From JAWLFY01 sp964462125 (GTDB lineage Bacteria; Planctomycetota; Planctomycetia; Pirellulales; Pirellulaceae), in the NCBI GenBank assembly GCA_964462125.1, contig CAYWXT010000298.1, positions 1 to 6,156 of the forward strand: DNA of 6,156 nt, written 5' to 3'. The notes beneath the pieces were generated by a model. The model was not told where the DNA came from. It was given only the letters and a program-made list of their open reading frames with translations, and did not search any database. Positions within the stretch are counted from its first letter, which is position 1, and every line of letters begins with the position of its first letter. This document shows positions 1-5,135 of the stretch, piece after piece. The position numbers and the translations under genes were made by a program.

Positions 1-1433
1 CGCGACAAATACATCGCTAACATCCGCGGTTCGGTGATCGTTCGGGTTTGCACCGCCGCCCGCAACGCCCGGTCCTCCAACTCGAATGCTTCGCAAACCG
101 CCCGCTCGATCGCTGCCAAGGTCACAATCGGGGCCTGAGAGCGGAGCATCTCGCCCCCATACTGCCGGATCTCGTCCATGGTCGGCATCCGGCGGTGCAT
201 CCGCTGCAGCGTGCCGACCAGGTTCACGATGCCGCTGAGCATCCGCCCGTCGCCCCCAAGCATCCCGTTGATCTCGGCAATCACCTCCTCCGGCCACGGC
301 AGCAGGCAGCGCTGATCGATCAGGCGCCGCAGCAGCGTTTCCCGCGTCGCCGAGGCGAGCGGCCGCAAGGGACAGACCAGCCCCGCCGACATCCGCCCGG
401 CCAGCTCCTTGGTCAACCCGGAGATCTCGGTCGGTGAACGATCGGCGGTGAACACCAGCGGCCGTCCCGCCGCGGCCAAGGTGTCGATGGTGTAGAGCAT
501 CTCGCGGAGCGTCGCTTTCTTCGCTGCCAGAAACTGCACGTCATCGATCAGCAAGGCGTCCACATCGCGGTAACGGCGGCGGAACGCCGGCAGTCCGCTC
601 GACCCGACCGATTTGATGAAGTCGTTGGTGAATTGTTCGGCCGAAAGCTGGATCACCCGCCGCATCCGCTGGCCACGACGAAAACGGTCCGCGAGCGCCG
701 TCATCAAGTGCGTCTTGCCGACACCGCTGTTGCCGACCAACAACAGCGGAGCGGCAACCCCGGGATCCTGGCAGCACATCTTCGCAGCGGTCAGCGCCAG
801 CTCGTTTCCGTCACCGGCGATGAAGGTTTCGAAAGTCATCGTCGGCCGCGCAACCCCGGCAGCCGGCGGTTCCTCCGGACGCCGCTGGGGCGCCGTTGCC
901 GGTCCTCCGTCCGCGGCGCCGCGCCGCGCCCCCCGGGCACCGGCTGGCGGCGCGTCACCGGCTGGCACTGCGGCAATCTCTGGCGATACGCCAAGTTCCG
1001 GTGCACTGGCGAAGGTGGAGAGCGGGGCAAGTTTCGGTGTGGAGGAACTGCCCTTCGCCGCCTTGTCAATTCGGCCCATCGGCGGCCGTTGTCCAGCCGG
1101 TTGGGGCGCCCCTTCGGGCGATCCGCAACGCGTTTCGGAAACCGTCGGCATCAGTGTCACGCGAACATCGACCAGGCCCGCGCCCACCTGTGCCGCTGCC
1201 CCCCGCAATTCGCGCATGAAATGCTGGCGCATCCGGTCCAACGCAAACTGGCCGCGGACCTTGACGACAACGTGGCGCCCGGATGTTCCGTCGCTCGATT
1301 GACCGTCAAGCGTGAAGCTGACCCCGCGCGTGAACCACATTCGAAAACGGTCGGCACCGATTCGCTGTTTCAACGCTTCCTTGAAAAATTCGACGACGGC
1401 CGTGTCGTCGGTGCAGCCTTGCGGTGCGGACAT
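1..1433 (-). CDS. dnaA: Chromosomal replication initiator protein DnaA (3' end cut by window edge)
   Basis: DnaA is the cytoplasmic AAA+ ATPase that binds DnaA boxes at the origin, melts DNA and loads the helicase. 477 codons are inside the window. Residues about 10-80 match the N-terminal interaction domain (aromatic/hydrophobic pattern around RFRMWF). Residues about 80-198 are an Ala/Pro/Gly-rich linker (domain II). The AAA+ core starts near residue 199 (MTFETFIAGDGN), with Walker A GNSGVGKT at 234-241 (Lys240), Walker B LLIDDVQF (Asp297, Asp298), a sensor-1-like TADRSP segment and a box VII arginine-finger segment GRMSAGL (Arg347). Domain IV has begun (EPRMLAMYLS) when the window ends, so the helix-turn-helix signature cannot be checked. 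I chose ATG 1433 because AAGGAGGA lies 13 nt upstream; an in-frame ATG at 1457 would add eight codons but would put that motif inside the gene. The Walker A and box VII sequences differ from the usual GGTGLGKT and SRFEWGL. A DnaA paralogue is possible, but the full domain order favours genuine DnaA. Confidence 0.93.
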   Translation of the reverse strand, partial: MSAPQGCTDDTAVVEFFKEALKQRIGADRFRMWFTRGVSFTLDGQSSDGTSGRHVVVKVRGQFALDRMRQHFMRELRGAAAQVGAGLVDVRVTLMPTVSETRCGSPEGAPQPAGQRPPMGRIDKAAKGSSSTPKLAPLSTFASAPELGVSPEIAAVPAGDAPPAGARGARRGAADGGPATAPQRRPEEPPAAGVARPTMTFETFIAGDGNELALTAAKMCCQDPGVAAPLLLVGNSGVGKTHLMTALADRFRRGQRMRRVIQLSAEQFTNDFIKSVGSSGLPAFRRRYRDVDALLIDDVQFLAAKKATLREMLYTIDTLAAAGRPLVFTADRSPTEISGLTKELAGRMSAGLVCPLRPLASATRETLLRRLIDQRCLLPWPEEVIAEINGMLGGDGRMLSGIVNLVGTLQRMHRRMPTMDEIRQYGGEMLRSQAPIVTLAAIERAVCEAFELEDRALRAAVQTRTITEPRMLAMYLS

Positions 1434-1446
1434 ACCGTTAGCGCAA

Positions 1447-1454
1447 TCCTCCTT
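1447..1454 (-). promoter_or_regulatory. dnaA ribosome-binding site
   Basis: The minus strand reads AAGGAGGA, an almost full anti-16S match, 13 nt before the ATG at 1433. The spacing is slightly long, but the motif is strong and decides the start. The competing in-frame ATG at 1455-1457 lies directly upstream of it and has no comparable motif. Confidence 0.7.
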
Positions 1455-1461
1455 CATGGAT

Positions 1462-1473
1462 GTTTCGCGAAAC
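1462..1473. promoter_or_regulatory. Perfect 12-bp palindrome GTTTCGCGAAAC in the dnaA leader
   Basis: GTTTCGCGAAAC is identical to its reverse complement and lies 29-40 nt upstream of the chosen dnaA start. A palindrome this close to the start, between the repeats and the ribosome-binding site, fits an operator for a dimeric regulator. It also resembles the ParB site parS (TGTTTCACGTGAAACA) with the two central base pairs on each side reduced to one CG step, so its half-site spacing is shorter than a true parS. The identity of any binder is unknown. Confidence 0.45.
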
Positions 1474-1480
1474 GTACCAA

Positions 1481-1525
1481 GGTCCCACGGGAATGGGTCC
1501 CACGGGAATGGGTCCCACGGGAATG
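1481..1525. repeat. Three perfect tandem copies of a 15-bp unit upstream of dnaA
   Basis: The unit GGTCCCACGGGAATG occurs at 1481-1495, 1496-1510 and 1511-1525 without a mismatch. Each unit contains the near-palindrome TCCCACGGGA. In the minus-strand RNA, GGGA of one unit can pair with UCCC of the next, giving a row of small hairpins. The block starts 48 nt upstream of the dnaA ATG, so it lies in the leader if the promoter at 1652-1679 is used. It could be an iteron-like protein-binding array, an RNA leader element or a simple slippage product. Confidence 0.9.
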
Positions 1526-1651
1526 CGGATCGGACAGCCGTAGCGTTGGCGATGAGTTGTGACCAACCTAGCTCCGCCGGGCGGCAACATTACCTCCCCG
1601 CATCCCTTCGGTCCACCGCGGCAAGCGTCGCTCGCCCGGGTGAGAGGGGAG

Positions 1652-1679
1652 ATTCTAGGATTGCTAGCATTCAAGTCAA
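1652..1679 (-). promoter_or_regulatory. Candidate sigma70-type promoter for dnaA
   Basis: On the minus strand the -35 box TTGACT (1674-1679) is followed after 16 nt by TAGAAT (1652-1657), each with five of six consensus bases. Transcription would start near 1645 and give a leader of about 210 nt before dnaA. The patch 1651-1696 is about 60% A+T by hand count, clearly above its surroundings, which also suits promoter opening. Confidence 0.5.
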
Positions 1680-1818
1680 ACGTTCTCTCGAAACTTCGTT
1701 GCCGGCCTCGCCGAGGCGGCTGCGATGGGCGACTGCCGCCTAGGAAACGGCAAGCATTCGCCACCCTTGGCAACTTCGGGATGGGTTCGGCGGAGGATCG
1801 CTGGCAGGTTGGAACCCC

Positions 1819-1827
1819 GGTGGAAAA
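1819..1827 (-). promoter_or_regulatory. DnaA-box-like 9-mer
   Basis: The minus strand reads TTTTCCACC, which differs from the permissive box TTWTNCACA only at the last position. I found no second good match in the intergenic region, so chance occurrence is quite possible. If real, it would support DnaA binding upstream of its own gene, by autoregulation or at an origin. Confidence 0.25.
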
Positions 1828-1876
1828 TCTGTCGGGAACACCCGCCCGGCAACTGCCTCCTCGCCGAGCCCTGATC

Positions 1877-3034
1877 CTAAACGTTGACGGGGCCACCAGT
1901 TACCGACGTCGTGTGGAGCGACTTGGCAAACACGGTCTCACGCATCATCGGTCGAAACCCGAACTCGCGGTACCGTTTCCTCGCCGGCTCGTTCTTTTCA
2001 TCGACCGCCAAGATCAGCCGCCTCGCCCCCGCAGCTGCCGAACGCCGCACCGCTTCGGCGACAAGGGTCCCCGCCAACCCGTGACCGCGAGCCTCTGGGA
2101 CCAACCCCATGTAGACGAGCTCCGCCACAAAGCTCTCGCCAACCCCATCGGCGCCGGCCGTTCGGTGGCGGGCCAGAATCAACACACCGCGATCTGACTC
2201 GCCGATCGAGCGGTCGGACCCGCGGAGCAAGTACCACCCCCGGGGGTCGAACGTGTCGGCTTCCCGGTAACCGGCGATGATTTGCCGGGCCGAACGGAAC
2301 CGGCTCAGTTCAGGGCAGTCCAATGTGCCGCCATAGGTCTGCTCCACCACCCGGGTCAGCCTCTCCAGCTGAGAATCGGCATCCCAGTTCAAGGGAACTA
2401 GGTCCGCCGCAGGAGCCGACCCAGGGAGAGGACTCGTCAGCGTGGGGGAGGATGGAGAAAGCTCGAGCGTTTGGTACTCCAACGTTCCCAAAGCTTGCAT
2501 TCCCAACTGCTCCGCCCACCAAGGTGTCCGCACCGATTCGTCCCCCCTCCCCAATTTCGCCTGCGAAGATGCCCCGGACTGGCAGTTTGGGTTGAATGGC
2601 GGGATTGAGTGGTCCGCGGCGGTTGATGCCGGCGGCGCAACGGGGTCGGTTGCCCACTGGAGAAACCGCGTGCCGGCTTCGCGAAGCACACGGTCGGTGC
2701 GGTCCGCCAACAGCCGCATGATTGTCTCTTTTTGATCTGCGGCGGCCCGTTCGAACTTTTCGGTCAAAGCGGCCAGCAGCAAGGTTGCGGTGTCAGTCCC
2801 GGGTTGGTCCAAGGCGACGCTGACCGCGGCGATATCAGCCGGCTTGGACGTTGTTTTCTCGGTGACCACGATCGCGAACAGTTGCTCGGTCGACCCGCGA
2901 TCCAGGGTGGCACGAATTTGGTCCACGACGATCTGGGCGCGAGCGTTCGACAGGTGCCGAATCGCGGTCGGAAGCAGGGACGGGAGTTCCGCGAGCGGCA
3001 AACGCGTCGCGCGAAGGTGCTGAGACTGCGACAT
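1877..3034 (-). CDS. GNAT-family N-acetyltransferase with a probable degenerate second GNAT module
   Basis: The product (385 aa) is a probable cytoplasmic acetyl-CoA-dependent acyltransferase of unknown substrate. The C-terminal module, residues about 210-375, shows the acetyl-CoA-binding motif A (VYMGLVPEARGHGLAGTL, with R316-G-H-G-L-A) and the following strand/helix DEKNEPARKRYREFGF ending in the conserved GF. The N-terminal half (about 5-195) lacks a recognisable motif A but ends in LGMQALGTLEYQTLEL, which resembles the closing segment of a GNAT fold. A tandem architecture like that of mycothiol synthase is therefore inferred, with a low-complexity insert at about 131-170; mycothiol synthesis itself is not implied. 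I preferred ATG 3034 over the in-frame TTG at 3058; neither has a strong ribosome-binding site. The gene is divergent from the PDZ gene and points toward dnaA. Stop codon is TAG. Confidence 0.82.
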   Translation of the reverse strand: MSQSQHLRATRLPLAELPSLLPTAIRHLSNARAQIVVDQIRATLDRGSTEQLFAIVVTEKTTSKPADIAAVSVALDQPGTDTATLLLAALTEKFERAAADQKETIMRLLADRTDRVLREAGTRFLQWATDPVAPPASTAADHSIPPFNPNCQSGASSQAKLGRGDESVRTPWWAEQLGMQALGTLEYQTLELSPSSPTLTSPLPGSAPAADLVPLNWDADSQLERLTRVVEQTYGGTLDCPELSRFRSARQIIAGYREADTFDPRGWYLLRGSDRSIGESDRGVLILARHRTAGADGVGESFVAELVYMGLVPEARGHGLAGTLVAEAVRRSAAAGARRLILAVDEKNEPARKRYREFGFRPMMRETVFAKSLHTTSVTGGPVNV

Positions 3035-3048
3035 GACCACTCGTTCGG

Positions 3049-3077
3049 TTGGATCCAAGACCGGCTCACCCTATCAT
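3049..3077 (+). promoter_or_regulatory. Candidate promoter for the PDZ-protein gene
   Basis: TTGGAT (3049-3054) is followed after 17 nt by TATCAT (3072-3077). The -10 matches five of six consensus bases; the -35 matches only TTG. The start would lie near 3084, leaving a leader of about 38 nt. It sits in the 87-bp gap between the divergent ATG starts at 3034 and 3122. I could not find an equally good promoter for the GNAT gene in the same gap. Confidence 0.4.
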
Positions 3078-3108
3078 GAACGGGATCGGTCGACGACATC
3101 GCTCGCTT

Positions 3109-3112
3109 GAGG
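3109..3112 (+). promoter_or_regulatory. Ribosome-binding site of the PDZ-protein gene
   Basis: GAGG lies 9 nt before ATG 3122 and supports that start over the in-frame TTG at 3107, inside whose first codons the motif would fall. Confidence 0.5.
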
Positions 3113-3121
3113 TCAAGGCTC

Positions 3122-4363
3122 ATGTCTGGATCCCACTACCCAACAGCAACGAAACGCACTCCCTTGCCCACGGCTCGCATTGTTTTCGCGATCGGGGTGG
3201 CCGCAGCCTTGCTGGTATCGTCGAGCCCGGAGGCGAGCGCACAGCGGATCCTGGAGCGACTGGAGTCCCGCCTCCGGTCACAGCTGGATCCCCTTCGGGT
3301 CGAGCCGCCGGCACCGCGGCAGGATCGCCGAGACGGGGACGAACGATTCGGGGAAGTTCCAGCCGGAGAACGCGACCGGTCATCGGGACCTCCCACGCTC
3401 GGAATCGAAGCGAGGAGGTCGGTGGAGACGATTGCCGGCGTCCAAGTGCTCCGGTTCGTTCCCCAATCGATGGCAGACGAAGCCGGGTTGCGTGCGGGCG
3501 ATCTGATCATCTCGATCAATGGAGCGCCAACGCCCACCATCGTCGCGATCGGCCGAACGTTGCGACAGCTGGACAACGGCGATTCGGTCACCATGGGTGT
3601 CGTCCGCCAGGGCCGGTTTCTCCAACTGGAAGTTCCCCTGGTCGGATCGGCCCAGAGGCAACCCTCCGAACGGCAAAGACCCTCCGAACGGCAAAGAATC
3701 GCACCACTGCCGGACGGCCAAAGTCCCGAACGCGTTCCACCGGGCGCTGCCGAGCCTCCCGCTCCCGGCCCAGTGGCGCCCTCGGACGAGGCCGCGACGC
3801 CCCCGGGTGAGGCAGATTCGACCCAGTTGGGCGTCGAGGTGGTCGATGGAGAGGAATCCCGTGGGGCGGTCGTGACTGAGGTTTCCCCGCAGTCCCCAGC
3901 GGAACGGGCGGGCATTCAAGTCGACGACCGCATCGTCGCCGTTGAGGGCCGCGTGGTCCGAGGCGCAAGGGATTTACGAGACGAGATCACCCGTTTCCAA
4001 CCCGGGCGCCCCGTTGCGCTCCAAGTGGTTCGGGGCGAACAGTTGCTCGAACTCGAATCGACACTCGCCAGTCCCGATAGTCCTGATAGTCCCGGCGGCT
4101 CCGATCCCGACCGGTCAGCTCCAACGCCGGATGGCTCCCCAGCCGACACGGACCAGGCAGAGGATCGCTCCGATTCGATCATCAAGGGCCTCGGTTCGTT
4201 GGTGGGCGATTTCCTGAAGGGAGACCAATCCGAATCGAAACCGGTGGCCGAGGAGGAACAAGACGATGCCCCGGAGAACGACGCCGACCGCGATGAACCC
4301 GCCCGGTCGACGAGCGACGAGTTGCCGCCACCGGCCAACGAAGCGCCAAAGCCGGAATCGTAA
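3122..4363 (+). CDS. Exported protein with two PDZ domains and no protease domain
   Basis: The 413-aa product begins with a Sec-type signal peptide: basic residues at 11-19, a hydrophobic core IVFAIGVAAALLV (20-32) and a likely signal-peptidase site after ASA (38-40). PDZ 1 spans about 92-176 (TLGIEA, then AGLRAGDLIISING) and PDZ 2 about 233-315 (QLGVEV, then AGIQVDDRIVAVEG). Both show the pattern seen in HtrA/DegP-type PDZ modules, but no trypsin-like domain or catalytic triad is present. A Pro/Ser/Arg-rich linker (177-232) joins them and contains a perfect duplicated hexapeptide PSERQR. After about 316 the chain is acidic and probably disordered, apart from a short hydrophobic segment SIIKGLGSLVGDFLKG (352-367). 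A periplasmic scaffold or binder of protein C-termini is inferred. The gene converges with the lipoate-ligase-like gene, the stop codons being 10 nt apart. Confidence 0.85.
   Translation: MSGSHYPTATKRTPLPTARIVFAIGVAAALLVSSSPEASAQRILERLESRLRSQLDPLRVEPPAPRQDRRDGDERFGEVPAGERDRSSGPPTLGIEARRSVETIAGVQVLRFVPQSMADEAGLRAGDLIISINGAPTPTIVAIGRTLRQLDNGDSVTMGVVRQGRFLQLEVPLVGSAQRQPSERQRPSERQRIAPLPDGQSPERVPPGAAEPPAPGPVAPSDEAATPPGEADSTQLGVEVVDGEESRGAVVTEVSPQSPAERAGIQVDDRIVAVEGRVVRGARDLRDEITRFQPGRPVALQVVRGEQLLELESTLASPDSPDSPGGSDPDRSAPTPDGSPADTDQAEDRSDSIIKGLGSLVGDFLKGDQSESKPVAEEEQDDAPENDADRDEPARSTSDELPPPANEAPKPES
3662..3697 (+). repeat. Perfect 18-bp tandem duplication in the PDZ-protein gene
   Basis: CCCTCCGAACGGCAAAGA occurs at 3662-3679 and again at 3680-3697 without a mismatch. 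It is in frame and encodes PSERQR twice, in the linker between the two PDZ domains. Identity at synonymous positions suggests recent duplication. Confidence 0.9.
4071..4094 (+). repeat. Short 9-bp repeats encoding Ser-Pro-Asp
   Basis: GTCCCGATA (4071-4079) is followed by GTCCTGATA (4080-4088) and a partial third copy GTCCCG (4089-4094). The unit keeps the frame and gives SPDSPDSP just after the second PDZ domain, at the start of the disordered tail. Confidence 0.7.
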
Positions 4364-4373
4364 ACACCGCCGT

Positions 4374-5120
4374 TCAGTGCCGGGCGTGCCATTCCGGTTG
4401 GCTGTATCGCTCGGCCTTGAGCCGCTCCATTTCCCCGCGCAACGAAGCGTCGATCCCGCAGCACTGGCAATCGATTCCCATTTCCGTTGCCAGGTCCCGC
4501 TTCAATCGGTCGGGCGTCAGCGGCGCGTTGGCGATGAATTCACGATGAGACCGACCACGGCGATACTCCGGCTGCCGCGGGGCACGGTCAAGACACCGCG
4601 TGATCAGGGCCAGGTCCGCGTCGTACAAAAATGTGCCGTGGTACAGCAGGTGCCGGCGTGCGATCCGCAAACTGTTTCCGGAAAACTTGCGGTCGTTCCA
4701 GGTCAGATCGCAAGTCCCCTCAAACCGCACCCCGGCAAGCTGTTTGCCGGCAGCGGCCAACAGCCGTTGCATGACGAAGCGGTGGGCCACGTCGATCTTG
4801 CGCAGCTGCGGTCGCCGGTCGAGGCTCAATACCAAGGTGTACATCAAACATCCCGGCCCCCCCACGATCGCCGCCCCTCCGCTGCAGCGACGCAGCACCG
4901 GCACGCCAGCCGCCATGCAAGCAGCCGCGTCGACCTCAGCTGCGATCTTCGATGAGCGTCCAAGCACCGCGACCGGCTGCGCAAAGTGCCACACGCGGAG
5001 CCATTCCGTCGCGCCGACGTTCACTCCGTCCGCGGCGTCGTCGGCCTGGACCAGCAGCGCTTCTTCCAGGGCCAACTCGTCTTCGGGCGGCATGGGGGGG
5101 GTATTCAGCTGTCGCATCAC
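4374..5120 (-). CDS. Lipoate-protein ligase / lipoyl(octanoyl)transferase family protein
   Basis: The 248-aa product belongs to the BPL/LplA/LipB catalytic-domain family, which moves lipoyl or octanoyl groups to a lysine of 2-oxoacid dehydrogenase E2 or glycine-cleavage H proteins. Visible motifs are ELALEEALL near the N terminus, RRCSGGAAIVGG (77-88, matching the family RRxSGGGAV), and NDRKFSGNS with Lys145 at the invariant catalytic lysine, followed by LLYHGTFLYDADL. QPEYRRGRSHREFIAN (183-198) is typical of one subgroup. Whether it is a ligase using free lipoate or an octanoyltransferase cannot be decided here. The start is GTG 5120 with ATG at 5117 as a one-codon-shorter alternative; TGAGG lies 10 or 13 nt upstream. 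The gene follows the permease stop by 12 nt, so co-transcription is likely. A run of eight C residues falls at codons 7-9. Confidence 0.85.
   Translation of the reverse strand: MMRQLNTPPMPPEDELALEEALLVQADDAADGVNVGATEWLRVWHFAQPVAVLGRSSKIAAEVDAAACMAAGVPVLRRCSGGAAIVGGPGCLMYTLVLSLDRRPQLRKIDVAHRFVMQRLLAAAGKQLAGVRFEGTCDLTWNDRKFSGNSLRIARRHLLYHGTFLYDADLALITRCLDRAPRQPEYRRGRSHREFIANAPLTPDRLKRDLATEMGIDCQCCGIDASLRGEMERLKAERYSQPEWHARH
5094..5101 (-). repeat. Eight-base C homopolymer at codons 7-9 of the lipoate-ligase-like gene
   Basis: The coding strand reads ACC CCC CCC ATG, a C8 tract just after the start. Gain or loss of one base would shift the frame. It may be a slippage-prone site or only Pro-rich coding sequence. 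The following ATG (codon 10) is in frame but has no ribosome-binding site. Confidence 0.85.
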
Positions 5121-5130
5121 TTGGCCGCGG

Positions 5131-5135
5131 CCTCA
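5131..5135 (-). promoter_or_regulatory. Ribosome-binding site of the lipoate-ligase-like gene, overlapping the permease stop
   Basis: TGAGG on the minus strand contains the TGA stop of the permease (5133-5135) and lies 10 nt before GTG 5120. This arrangement is typical of translational coupling. Confidence 0.5.

Larger units (their letters stand above)
1434..1876. other. 443-bp non-coding region upstream of dnaA (possible regulatory or origin region)
   Basis: This is the only long gap in an otherwise dense window. It holds, going away from dnaA, the ribosome-binding site, a 12-bp palindrome (1462-1473), three 15-bp repeats (1481-1525), an AT-rich patch with a promoter (about 1651-1696), hairpin-forming GC repeats (for example AGGCGGC at 1714-1720 with GCCGCCT at 1735-1741) and one near-consensus DnaA box (1819-1827). 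I saw no convincing protein gene: the open frames are rich in Arg, Pro, Gly and Ser and resemble no family. No clear intrinsic terminator for the upstream GNAT gene is present; only a weak 4-bp hairpin followed by four T residues lies near 1824-1843. A role as replication origin is inference: a clear cluster of DnaA boxes is missing. Confidence 0.6.

Noticed and set aside
1462..1477. A canonical parS site
   Set aside because: The half-sites are similar, but the palindrome is 12 bp rather than 16 bp, so the spacing does not match the ParB consensus; kept only as a palindrome.
633..1562. A 309-codon plus-strand open frame opposite dnaA
   Set aside because: It lies antisense to the DnaA domains I to III, whose motifs are unmistakable, and is Arg-rich without any recognisable domain.
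1701..1741. GC-rich hairpins as an intrinsic terminator of the GNAT gene
   Set aside because: Stems such as AGGCGGC/GCCGCCT can form, but no T-tract follows on the minus strand and the position is well over 100 nt past the stop codon.
1438..1896. A 152-codon minus-strand open frame filling the gap between the GNAT gene and dnaA
   Set aside because: It is rich in Arg, Pro, Gly and Ser, starts with GTG inside the GNAT gene, runs through the candidate promoter and the 15-bp repeats (giving repeated IPVGP), and resembles no family. It is most likely a chance frame in high-GC DNA.
1559..2197. A 212-codon plus-strand open frame
   Set aside because: It overlaps the 3' third of the GNAT gene on the opposite strand and has a low-complexity basic composition with no motif; the GNAT frame has clear family motifs.
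4364..4373. A bidirectional terminator between the convergent genes
   Set aside because: Only 10 nt separate the two stop codons and I see no hairpin with a T-tract there.
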